This document shows positions 12,701-21,700 of a stretch of 64,000 nucleotides of DNA, piece by piece. This DNA comes from Xestospongia bergquistia (taxonomy: Eukaryota; Porifera; Demospongiae; Haplosclerida; Petrosiidae). The notes under the pieces are model-generated. The model was not told the DNA's origin. It searched no databases and was given only the letters and a program-made list of their open reading frames with translations. The stretch's first letter is position 1. Each line of letters begins with the position of its first letter. The stretch spans positions 1,736,001-1,800,000 of the forward strand of contig OZ014422.1 in assembly GCA_963965975.1 (NCBI GenBank), in the 5' to 3' direction. The translations under genes and the position numbers were made by a program.

Positions 12701-15437
12701 AGTGTAAATGGTGCTTCAACAATGTCAATATAAATTTTTTCTGATTGACCCCGCCAAACACATAAACCTAAAATGTTATTTTAATATCACACACAAAGTC
12801 TATCATTAGATTTAATTACCTTCATGAAATGATTGAGGTGATTGTCCACCTATAAAGTTCACATTTTCTATATGTTCTGGTGGTGAAATTATGTTGATAT
12901 ATTCATCTGCAAAGACTAGAGTTTATATACAAATATGCTAAAAATAATAGCATTACCTTGTTCTTGTCCAACATCATTATTTACCAAAACAAAAGATGCC
13001 TGGTCACCAATAGATAAATGTGAATGATCAAGGTTTTTTCCTGGAGATGGCAGATCAAGGTTCCTCTTTAAAGGTGGTTGCTCCCCTAAAGGTGATTGAT
13101 TCATTGAAGGTGGAGATGGCTGCTCCTCTGCATGTGGTTGTTCCATTGGAAGTGGTTGATTAAAGTTGTCTTCTGGAGGCACTGGGTCCTCTGGAGGTAG
13201 TTGGCTCTCTGAACATGGCTGATCAAGTTTGTCTTCTGGAGGTGGCTGGATTACTGGAGGTGATTGGTTTTCTGGTGGTGGTTGATCAAGATTGTACTCT
13301 GGAAGTGGTTGGTTCGCTGGAGGAGGTACACATGGTTGATCATAATTGTCCTCTGGAGGTGGTTGGCTCTCTGGAAGTGGATTGTTCTCTGGTGGTGGCT
13401 GCTCCTCTGGAGGTACTTGGTTCACTGGAGGTGGTTGATTGAATTTGTCTTCTGGAGGTGGTTTGTTCATTATAGGTGATTGGTTCTCTGGAGGTGGTTG
13501 ACTCTCTGAAAGTGGTTGCCCTTCTGGAGGTACTTGGTTCACTGGAGGTGGTTGATTGAGTTTGTCTTCTGGAGGTGGTTTGTTCACTACAGGTGATTGG
13601 TTCTCTGAAGGTGGCTGCCCTTCTGGAGGTACTTGGTTCATTGGAGGCAGTTGGTTCTCTGGAGGTGGTTGATCATAGCTGCTCTCTGGAGACATTGGCA
13701 GCTGATCAAGATTGCCTTCCAGAGGTGCTTGCCCCTTAGGAGGTGATTGGCTCTCTGGATATGACTGGTTGAGTTTGTCTTCAGGGGGTAGTTTGCTTAC
13801 TGGATGTAGCTGTTTAAGGTTGTCCTCTGGAGATGATTGATTCTCTGAAGGTGTCTGCTGCCCCTCTAGAGGTGGTTGGCTATCTGGAGATATATAATCA
13901 AGGTTGTCCTCTAGAGGTGGCTGAACAACATTTTCTAACAAATTTGGAGGTGACCGGTTATTAATGTTGTCCTCTGAAGATGGCTGGTCAAGTATGCCCT
14001 CTGGTAAATTTGAAGCCATTGACTGATCAAGGTTACCCTCTAGAGGTGGCTGGTCAATAACATTATCTGATAAGATTAAAGACAGCTTATCAAAACTATC
14101 ATTAGTTATTAGTGGATTGTGCTGATCAACAGAGAGAGAAGGCTCATTACTACAGACATTTGATGAAGGAGGCGGCTGACCAACACTGTCATTCAATACA
14201 GGAACTTTTTCATTTTCATTTAGAAATGAAAAACCATAAGAAGCACTGTCTCCTAGTAAGTTTGAAGATGAATGGTTAATGACATTTTCTGGCTGATTTG
14301 TTTGGACAAGGTTGTCTTCTGGTAAGTTCAAAGGTGAGTTGTCATTGACATTCTCTGATTGAACATTGCCACTTGTTTGGACAAGGCCATCCCCTATTAA
14401 ATATTATTAATATTATCATCAGGTAAAGTTTAACTAACCAACACAACTACTGTCATTAGATGAATGAGGAGGTGGCTGACCAACACTGTCACTAAATATA
14501 GGAGGGGCTTCATTTGGAACTGAGAAGCCATAGGAATCGGGCTGACTATAAGATTAAAAGTATACTATTATCAACTGATAGTTATATATCTTATGCATAT
14601 GTATTTAAAATTGGATTCCATTATAGTTGTCTATTATGTCCTTTCCAGAACACATATTCAAGGTTCACATGATTTTGTGGCAAAAATGGTTTTCAATATT
14701 CCACTATGAATATAGTTATAAAACTAAAAGAATGTTATAATCCAAACTTTCCCTTAAAGTTTTTATAGCTTGTATGATGTTAATATTCATAACCAATTAA
14801 ATATAACCATTTTGAGTTCAGCATCATATTCAGCAAATATTACTATTACTAGCCCTAACTCTCTAGTAAAGTTCTTACTTAGGCATACAATACTCAGAAA
14901 AGCGTCCTCAAATTAAGTTAATAGACTAAATTGAATCCAAAGATATACTTAAATGTAATGTCACCATGACATTTCAATCAATAATTATTTATTAAGGGTA
15001 GTAGCAGTACAACTTAATGCATAAGTCTTGTCAATTAAACTCTTAAATATATACTGATTGAGAAAACTAATTAATGCTTCTACAATTTAAAGTTTCAATG
15101 AGGCAACCTCATGATCATACAAAACACATGATCATAAGCTTTGAAGGCTAAACACTTTCCACTTTAAGTCAATCTTACAAGAGTACCTTAGAGTAGCACC
15201 AGTAACAAATTGTGGGGAAAATTACTTACCACATTTGCTTTCATCAACAGTTATATAATTCATCTAACTTTCTATAGTGGGTAATTACATGTATAGTTGA
15301 CATATATCCTAGAATCAATAGCAGACTACATTTTCCTAATGCAAAAAATCATGTCGTCAGAAAACCAGCATACATAGTAGGCCAGCTTCAGTATTAGCAG
15401 TTAGCTTAACTTACATATCAGGATTTTCGTCTTCCAT
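1..15437 (-). CDS. RNF213-like giant AAA+ ATPase, copy A (3' end outside window)
   Basis: Multi-exon gene read right to left. The start is the ATG at 15435-15437, in a small exon (15415-15437) whose phase fits 14439-14545, then 12957-14393, 12820-12906, 12384-12767 and 12119-12270 without a break. The protein order is acidic start, Pro/Gln-rich repeat, N-terminal and arm-like helical region, then the AAA core. AAA2 has a P-loop GLQGDGKT split by an intron. AAA3 has GETGVGKT and LDEINTS, and AAA4 has GEPGTSKT and VVFMDEAG. AAA5/6 follows (GAHTKPCRVH, FLNRFEK), then the start of the E3-shell region at 1-737, where the window ends. RNF213 proteins are cytosolic, dynein-like six-AAA machines; human RNF213 acts in lipid-droplet biology and antimicrobial ubiquitylation. 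Whether copy A ends in a SAM domain like B and C cannot be seen. I noticed no stop or frameshift in the exons I followed. The family is certain; the exact exon set is partly inferred from splice signals and phase. Confidence 0.88.
778..2280 (-). CDS. Copy A: AAA5/AAA6 exons
   Basis: Four or so exons with short introns carry the later AAA modules. The signature GAHTKPCRVHPEF followed by IVVVKKSELL and PFLNRFEKFL matches the conserved RNF213 region in which a degenerate AAA unit follows AAA4. The segment RYKLIIDGSEDDSAVRYLF lies just upstream. Equivalent exons are at 25956-27440 in copy B and 60868-62350 in copy C. No Walker A motif is visible here, in line with the inactive late AAA units of the family. 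Confidence 0.8.
2309..3703 (-). CDS. Copy A: AAA4 exon (end of AAA3 plus Walker A and B of AAA4)
   Basis: Long exon with acceptor TATATAG at its upstream end and donor GTGAGT at 2303-2308. It starts with PDNVFIIAACNPLRG, the conserved RNF213 motif at the end of AAA3. It then carries the AAA4 Walker A GEPGTSKT and Walker B VVFMDEAG; the catalytic Asp-Glu pair is intact, so ATP hydrolysis is expected. A later arginine-rich stretch (YGQRDFLHFISFLRRKRG) may supply sensor or arginine-finger residues. The end of this exon differs from B and C more than the start does, which suggests patchwork exchange between copies. Confidence 0.9.
3757..3837 (-). CDS. Copy A: AAA3 Walker B exon
   Basis: An 81-base, 27-residue exon bounded by CAG and GTTAGA. 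It encodes VYLDEINTSSCMGLFKEI, the RNF213 AAA3 Walker B region, with the acidic pair D-E present. The same exon is at about 28933-29013 in copy B and 63843-63923 in copy C. Confidence 0.88.
4442..4809 (-). CDS. Copy A: AAA3 Walker A exon
   Basis: Exon with acceptor TATAG and donor GTAAAT. It contains the canonical P-loop VIIEGETGVGKTELLKML of the RNF213 AAA3 module, preceded by a segment ending NYVLTLDYALKMFNIHERRECGMP. The exon upstream (about 4855-4990) carries the Gly-rich EQHGGGGSIDL segment. The copy B equivalent is 29622-29989. Confidence 0.88.
4990..7440 (-). CDS. Copy A: AAA1-AAA2 exons
   Basis: About ten small exons. Recognisable pieces are QFLDNFPGYNYN, SSIPYVVDDDVQLVCKYL, KIGWFMFDLFILGYVHD, a P-loop formed across the intron 6069-6797 (VYGLQ then GDGKTHYI, i.e. 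G-x4-G-K-T), and RSHAVLHQCHKFSPKQLIVYL. By position these are the first AAA modules of RNF213. The exons correspond one to one with 34600-37270 in copy B. Confidence 0.75.
6069..6797 (-). other. Intron splitting the AAA2 P-loop (copy A)
   Basis: A 729-bp intron, much longer than the usual 50 bp, between the codons for VYGLQ and GDGKTHYI. It holds a short AATAGT-like run near 6393-6423 and otherwise only AT-rich sequence. I see no gene in it. The matching intron in copy B is 35740-36613. Confidence 0.6.
7490..8286 (-). CDS. Copy A: exons between arm and AAA1
   Basis: Three or four short-intron exons encoding LKFQPKQNESSSDLTSL, WNVNEIKDFVRRLGF and MNKIQNVMESLHEMGHPDY. They match 37330-38090 in copy B in order and sequence. 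No named motif is present; the segment corresponds to the region of RNF213 leading into the AAA ring. Confidence 0.7.
8287..9406 (-). CDS. Copy A: long helical arm-like exon
   Basis: Exon of about 373 codons with acceptor ATATAG at 9407-9409 and donor GTAAAA at 8281-8286. The product is predicted helical and Leu/Glu-rich (RFEQLLALVTQRLQHEEY, YAVYYLLVPLNNPDL). This is typical of the stalk or dynein-like arm before the ATPase core of RNF213. The last 110 residues are almost identical to copy B (38116-39211), whereas the first 250 are much more diverged. Confidence 0.8.
9440..12270 (-). CDS. Copy A: N-terminal helical exons
   Basis: About a dozen small exons run from 12119-12270 (SGGQTPNKNPLLECLRIHIF) through 11559-11753, 10725-10910 and 10128-10352 to 9448-9969. 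They encode alpha-helical sequence without a motif I can name. Order and content parallel copy B 39240-42083, for example NKNPLLECL against CKNPLLMYL. Homology with the other copies and splice-phase continuity assign them to the RNF213-like N-terminal arm. Confidence 0.72.
12384..12906 (-). CDS. Copy A: two N-terminal exons with no counterpart found in copy B
   Basis: Exons 12820-12906 and 12384-12767 join in phase (codon G split G|GT). They encode a beta-rich segment beginning about YINIISPPEHIENVNF and LCVWRGQSEKIYIDIVEAPF. Copy B passes directly from a short linker (44390-44466) to the homologue of the next exon, so this about 155-residue segment appears specific to copy A. I do not recognise a domain. 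The downstream junction uses GTAAGT at 12378-12383 and splices in phase to 12119-12270. Confidence 0.68.
12957..14393 (-). CDS. Copy A: Pro/Gln/Asn/Glu-rich repeat exon
   Basis: A single exon of about 479 codons. The middle (about 13050-13900) is made of degenerate 12-14 residue units with cores such as QPPPEDNLDQ, PPPENQSP and VNQVPPEGQ; two or three are organised in a longer repeat near 13380-13640. The flanks hold acidic Ser/Asn-rich sequence with DSVGQPPPSS, which is echoed in the preceding exon (14439-14545), so that exon looks duplicated. The product should be disordered and may bind SH3, WW or similar modules, or act as a spacer. The frame is open from acceptor to donor (GTAATG at 12951-12956). 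Confidence 0.82.
14439..14545 (-). CDS. Copy A: second coding exon
   Basis: Encodes DSYGFSVPNEAPPIFSDSVG and QPPPHSSNDSSCVG. It joins the first exon by phase 2 (AT|T) and the repeat exon by phase 1 (G|GG). Its motif order (YGFS, NE, DSVGQPPP) repeats at the start of the next exon, evidence of local exon duplication. Confidence 0.72.
14546..15414 (-). other. First intron of copy A
   Basis: 869 bp of AT-rich sequence between the first two coding exons. I see no coding similarity, RNA gene or repeat of note. Confidence 0.55.
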
Positions 15438-16019
15438 TTCTCTCAGACAAACGTCTATATGAAATTGCAGTTATTATTAATTTATAACTAGTCGAGATTA
15501 CATCACTTAAATCCTAAAATAGAATGATACTATTTTAAGACAATACTTTTTAGTGCACTAATTGACGAAAACAACGTTTACATAACAAATACAACACAGA
15601 AACAATGAGAACTGTAGGTCTTGTGACAAGTAAGTCAGCTGGTATTAAGCAAATGGATCAATACACTGGATCAATACACTATTAATATTATATATATACT
15701 TTAAGTTCTTGGTGAGTATATCATTATTACAATGACAAATATTACATGTCTATACTATAAAATGTTCATCTGTTAGTTTACATTGTAATTGAACAATTAG
15801 ATCTACAACCTTAACAATATCAAGAATTTACTAAATAGAATAGACTTGTAATATTACTAAATCCTTGATTATCTTAGAAAAATAATTTAGTGTTTACATG
15901 AAGTAACAAAATTTTGAATGGTAAAAATACAAAAAGGGGGGTATAATGATGGATTACATGCATCAACAATATTAAAAGCAAGCTTTTCTTAAACAGCATC
16001 TACATTATATTAACATAGT
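15438..16019. other. Intergenic: upstream of copy A, downstream of UNC93-like tail
   Basis: About 580 bp AT-rich. It must hold the 5' UTR and promoter of copy A and the 3' UTR of the UNC93-like exons. No TATA or initiator can be assigned with confidence. A tiny tandem duplication (ATCAATACACT) is at about 15658-15682. Confidence 0.4.
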
Positions 16020-16211
16020 TTAATAAGCACTAGAGTCACTCATAAAACCTCCTTCGTCACCCAGTGTTGAAGTACTGTCTGTCTTCTTAATATTGTATTT
16101 ACTAGGTTCTTCATAACTTCTTGTAAATATCCTCTCTCTCTGCTCCTCAACTTGATGATATTGCCATTCCACTACACAAAATGTCAGAGCTCCTATAACA
16201 GCTAGAATGAC

Positions 16212-16289
16212 CTGAGAGAAAGAGCAGAGGAGAGAGTGAGAGAGAAGAGAGAAGAGAGAAGAGAAGAGAGAGAGAGAGAGAGAGGGAGT

Positions 16290-16333
<44 letters not shown>

Positions 16334-16407
16334 GACACAGACAGAGACACAGACAGAGAGACACAGAGAGAGACACACACAGAGAGAGACAGAGAGACAG
16401 AGATCGA
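16212..16407. repeat. GA/GACA microsatellite inside UNC93-like intron
   Basis: Nearly 200 bp of (GA)n passing into (GACA)n and (GAGACACA)n. On the gene strand it is a pyrimidine-rich tract directly before the last UNC93-like exon, so it doubles as an unusually long polypyrimidine tract for that acceptor. Confidence 0.9.
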
Positions 16408-16512
16408 GAGTAGCTTGTTAGTGTGATATTTCAAACTTATTACCAGAGCTAAAAGTTGCCATTGTAGGTCAAGAGCAGTTGAAATAAAGAAGCCAACCAT
16501 AGCTGTGATAGA

Positions 16513-17905
16513 CTAAAGTAATAAAAGATATAATTAGTAAAACAACAACTCTTCTATGTGTATAATTATGTATAAATTTATAAGTATATGGGGTCCTTCT
16601 TGGTGTAACTTCTATGATGATGTAACTTGTACTATGATGATGACATCACTATGTGTCACAAGGTTTGGTTTAGGGTGTAGGTGATGAATTTAGATGATGT
16701 CATCATATATGAATCAAAATAAACAAAATGTAGGCACTGTATATATAGAACGCAAATAAAAAAAGCACAAACAAGATTGTGATAACATCATCATCATCAG
16801 ACATGTTTTTGAGAGCTTTTAAATGGAATCAAGCAATTTCAGTAGTTTACTATTAAGAACTATTCTTAAGAAGCCATTTTTTATGAATAATTAACATTAA
16901 CAGAAGAATGATGCAAACAGAAAATATTACTCTCCTACTTCTGGCAGTAAGTATAAACAATTTCCTGTTTTGATGTTCAGCTAAAAGAAGATCCAGGATA
17001 ATTATTGTATGACTGATAATCTAATGACTGTAATCCTAGCTATGATATAATGAATTAAATATCATTACAACTTCCTAGCTGTATTCAGAAGAACCTCCCT
17101 GTTAATGGTACCATTCCAAGTTCCCAACTAATTTCCTGCAATCACTGTATGTAATTATAATAATTATTATTTCTTAATCACAATATTTAAGGACACTTTT
17201 ATGTGAGCTGGTTTAACATGAAACCTCACTGCCTTCCAACATACTACAGCTTTCTCTATTGGCTATCAAAACACTTGTATTTAAAAAGATTAAACAAACA
17301 AGTAAAAACATTTTATAAGAAATGAAGTAAATGTAGAGATAAGTAATATCCAAAGAATGGAAAGATGATAGTAGTGATGGCAATTGCATCATCCCTACAT
17401 AATAGCACAGGCATAGAATACAAAAATATGTCATTGATATTATATAAATGATTTATATATAGTTGTGAATGTCCTAAATTATTTGTACCACATGTGCTAT
17501 TAGAGGGATGATATAATTGGCATTCCTACTATCTTGTTCACATTCTTTGCAAAGGAGTGTGATATTAGCCATCATTACATTTACTTCATTTTTATAAAAT
17601 ACTTTCATTTACTTGTACATAGTTAGAACAATGACAATGTGCATTTAACTAGCATCATAGAAGAGGCAAATCATGACTCTATAGTCAATTATAACAATGA
17701 CTTATTAATACATCAAGTTTTAGACATCATACAATATGACATCTAGAAATATTGCCTTATCCAGTATCTCAGTCATACATCTAGGACATTGTTAAAGACA
17801 TATTGAGAGGTTATGATTAGTTTTGAGTAAGTCATTTTCACATTGCCATTGCTATATAGGTACAAGCTGTTATAGTGTACCTAACTACATGAATGGATTT
17901 AATAC
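16513..17905 (-). other. Intron of UNC93-like tail
   Basis: 1.39 kb AT-rich intron. No exon-like or repeat-like content recognised. Confidence 0.45.
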
Positions 17906-18061
17906 CTGAAAGAATTTATAGAGAGCCATAGCGGGAGCACTCAAGTCATCAGAGGGATAAAGAACACCAATAAGAGAATAGATCTGTTATGAAGGAGAAA
18001 AGGAGACATTCATTCTAATACAATACATTCAAAGTTGGTGATATTGAATATTTTCAGCACC

Positions 18062-18220
18062 TAAGTCTGCAGCATCATAGATAGCCATTTCATTAGTTTG
18101 TTTCTTAGTAATAACATAAGAAATATCAGTATGCACCATTGACAGCACAAGTTATTTTTAAAGCCATTTTCCACCACTGGAATTTAATTTTGTCCTAAGC
18201 CCAAGCTAACTGGCAAGCAC
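18062..18220 (-). pseudogene. Relic fragments of RNF213-like exons downstream of copy B
   Basis: 18062-18150 is clearly similar to part of the copy B exon at 20936-21030 (antisense of DAVDLAAGKY and its surroundings). 18160-18215 resembles the end of the SAM exon. Neither is open across its length. A longer version of the same relic lies at 52690-53110 downstream of copy C, so the relic was present before the B/C duplication. Confidence 0.65.
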
Positions 18221-18555
18221 ATGACATTTACCTCAACATTTTTAGAAAATTATTGGCTAATTAGGCATATTTTTAAATGAAGAGGTTTCTAATTCACAAG
18301 ATTTCCAACCATTTCTGTTGTATTAGATTGTAAAAATAAATTAAACTAAGAATGTCACTAGTTGCCATTTTATTTTTAATGTCATAGTTAACAAATTATT
18401 AATAATTATCATAGTTAACAAAATCATTATCAGCAAAATTAGGGGATTTTAATAAGTATCACTCCATTTAAATTAGAGAACAAAGAGATACAAATACATT
18501 ACTAGTTGCTTTATTTGTTAATAGGTAAATAATAGCACACACTAATTTGGTCAAG
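18160..18555. repeat. 3' flank cassette, copy 1
   Basis: AT-rich sequence just beyond the copy B stop, repeated almost base for base at 53080-53468 (copy C) and, more diverged, at 51045-51345. It contains an internal short repeat of the CATAGTTAACAAA type. Confidence 0.75.
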
Positions 18556-18785
18556 CTAGTTTTTTTCCCGTAGCCACTGCTTGAATTTTGTCTTAATTTT
18601 TAATCTATCCTTCTTTGTGTCCACACCTAGTACTGTTTCCAGGGTATCATAATCAATGTCAAACATCATATCACCATCCACTTCATTATCCATGAACATC
18701 TCAATGTACTCATCCAATTTCAAATAACGTAGATAATCTGCAATGTCTTCTGATGTGAGTTTCTTAGCCGCTTTACTCAAATCAT
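18556..18785 (-). CDS. Copy B: C-terminal SAM domain exon
   Basis: Last exon, about 76 codons. It encodes LTSEDIADYLRYLKLDEYIE, then FMDNEVDGDMMFDIDYDTLE and GVDTKKDRLKIKTKFKQWLR. The pattern W/Y-L..L.L..Y...F....VDG..L..L....L...GV....R.KI is that of a sterile alpha motif. SAM domains form dimers, polymers or bind RNA. The preceding exon (18830-19137) carries an acidic, Gln-rich linker. Confidence 0.88.
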
Positions 18786-21700
18786 CTGTATGCAAAGGAA
18801 AACAAATTCCTAAGACACAATGTCTTTAACTAACCTTCATTGGAAGTTACTTCATCTTGTACTGGAAGTTGTTGTTGTGATGAACTTGTATTAACAGGTT
18901 GTTTCTCTTCTATGAGCTCTTCATTGGATTCATCATCCACTGGTGCTTCATGATCTGCTACTTGGAATCCATAAAGACCTGTAGTTGGATCAAAGATGTC
19001 TTCTAGAGGCTGGGGAGCAGAAACATCACGTAGATGTTGAAGTTTATGTTCAGACCACAAATCATGAACATATTCAAACCACTTTGACTTCTCCAATTCT
19101 CCTTGCGATTTATCTTCTTCTAATTTATTCATTAACCTGAGATGATAAATTTACTTAAAATTGATTTGGTGAACAATTAGATTACTAACTTCCTCAAACA
19201 TATTCTCAATTCCATATAATTCTCTAGTAGTATCTGTCTTGGAAAATATTCAATGATTTTGTCATCTTCTTCACCAAGAATATCGAGATCACTTCTCAGA
19301 TATTCAAAGATGTTTTTCTAAGAGAAGATAAAATTTAATTCAATACAAGAAACCTAACCTCTTTGATTTTGTCAATATTGTTAACAAAATGTTGCTGACT
19401 GTCTACAAGAACTTCAACAATGACTTTAAGTCTATCAAGGAGCTCATTAGGATATGCTATAAAATGATGATGACTATACTAATAATATATATTAGTTAAA
19501 TATCTACCCTGATCATATGATTTATGCATTTCCAGTATCTTTTGCTTATCTCTCTCTCTCAAAGGCTTTTTCATAGCTTTAGGTAAAGTGTAAAAGTCAT
19601 ATATTCCATCTTTGATCCATTTCACAATGAGTTCAAGTGTTGAGAATAAATTCTTCATTGGTATGGCACCAATACGTACTCGATGAGAATCTTGAAGACT
19701 ATAAATTATAAACACTGTATCATAAACTATTTTGTAACCTACTTGTCATTCCAAGATCATCAAAAATTTTCAACGAATCATTAGGGTGACCCTCCTGCTT
19801 GTCATACACAAGTTTTGGTAGTGCTTCTCTAACTGTATCATTTATAATATCTTCTTTGTGTACTTGTCCCTGGTCCAATCTCTGAAATAATTAACAGTTA
19901 ATAAATATATGTATTAAAAACATTACCTGTTTCACATGTTCAGTAATAGTTTTTAAACCTTGAGCTACTTCTATTAATTTCTCATAATCCATTGACAACA
20001 CTTCATATTGTAATGCTCCTAAGAAATCATCTTCTTTGGATACTGGGACCTACAAAATATAATCAGTTACTTTTTAATGCTACAAAATTAATTACTTTAA
20101 AGTCATCATCTATGTTATCAGCTATGTGCAGTGTCAGCATTAATCTTGTATTAGAGATAATAATATCTTTGGTATATTCTTATCTATAAGCTCTTACTCT
20201 GTAGGATGTTCCAGTTTAATTGGCTTCTTTTCTGTGTCACTCTTATAGTGAAATACTTTTCTTAATTTCATTTGACAGTCAGCAATCTTTAATTTTCCAG
20301 CAATATAAGTGACTACAATATCTTCTTGTATCTTGTCTAAATCATAACCTTGTTCATTTTGGTGTTTACAGACCAGTTGTAACAGAGATCTAGTATGTGT
20401 ACAGTTATAAGCTATAAGGATCTCAATAAATTTAACCTGCTATGTTCGGATACAACAGATGAATATTCATTAATTGCTGCTGGATGAAGATCTGTTGAGG
20501 ATGTATCACAAATATACTTTTGAAGAACTGGATAATTTTCAGCTAAAGATCTCATTTCATCTAAGAACTGATTATGAAAACTGACCTGTCACAGAATAAA
20601 ATAATCATGTCAATTGCAAATCAAGACCCTACTTACAATATCTTCAATAACTAAGAATATAAAGTCTCTTTGTTCTTCTTTCTCAGCACTAGTTTCTCCA
20701 GGTAGAAAACGAAATAAAGGTGTTTTTCTTGTAATACGAGGTGTAGCATTCTCTCTTCTAACATTAACACAAGCTCCAGCACCAATAGAATGACCCATAG
20801 TTTCTAAATAATGATTGTAGCTCTCTGTGAAATAGAGAAAATAAACTGACTTGTTATACTATATAACAATACACTTACCAGTAACTCTCTCAAATAGTTT
20901 TGTGTAGTGTTTTTCAAGTTCTTTTGAATATTTTCCAGCAGCTAAATCTACAGCATCATAGATAGTCATTTCAATTGCTTGTTTCTTAGTAATAACATAA
21001 GAGAGATCAGTATGTATCCATTGATAGAACTCAATAAGAGAAGGAAGAAGAGCACCTCCAGCTTGAAGACGAGGGTAACGGTTTATAAACCTAACAAGTA
21101 GTTCATGTGGCCCTCTCTTTTGATTGGACAAACAATGTTCTTGGACATAATGTGAGAAATCTTGCAATGTTGGAGGGAAAGGATAGATACTCTTTAAATC
21201 CCTGTATGTGTAAAACAATTTAAATCAAAACATAAAGACAATTACTATAATTACACCTTAAATCCTTTAGTAATTGATTAGTTTGTAATACTTGAGAATA
21301 CTGGTCAATCTATAAGACAATGTGAACTATAATTATATCATGTAATATTATTAACCTTAGTTCTGACTTCATCTAATGAAGGAACAAACACTTCTTTATG
21401 CCACATTTCTTCATAATCATCTCTTTCTTTTGAAGTGTTTAACAAACCACTCTTTGGATTTTCACAGCATATCTATAAAATTAATGTGATGATTATAACT
21501 CTCTTAATATTAACATAATACCTGTATCATTCTTTGCATAGACCGTACTATTAATAGTGATAGTTGTTCATCAGTTAGTCCAAGATTAGTACTCATATGT
21601 AACCACATTACATTCATTTGTGATTTACAATAGTGACGAACAGCTTGATAGTCAGAAATAACAGTTCTTTTAATAATTGATCCTCTTTGAGTCAGTAAAC

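Larger units (their letters stand above)
16020..17983 (-). pseudogene. UNC93-like membrane protein, last three exons only
   Basis: Three phase-0 exons (17906-17983, 16444-16512, 16020-16211) give a continuous C-terminal segment of about 111 residues ending at the TAA at 16020-16022. It contains IYSLIGVLYPSDDLSAPAM, then hydrophobic helices FFISTALDLQWQLLAL and VILAVIGALTFCVVEW, then a polar cytoplasmic tail. This matches the last two membrane helices of UNC93/UNC93A-type major-facilitator proteins. Only about 570 bp separate it from the stop of copy B, and they contain no further UNC93 exon, so the gene is 5'-truncated in this assembly. It may be a stranded relic, or the upstream exons may be displaced. 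UNC93B1 in vertebrates traffics Toll-like receptors; the role of this fragment is unknown. Confidence 0.6.

Noticed and set aside
13215..13479. Open frames on the plus strand across the Pro/Gln repeat
   Set aside because: They are the antisense of a repeat with regular codon periodicity; the low-complexity Val/Leu/Trp product has no support.
16147..16500. Ser/Leu-rich open frame over the GA microsatellite
   Set aside because: It is translation of a simple repeat; splice sites at 16211 and 16444 remove it from the UNC93-like exons.
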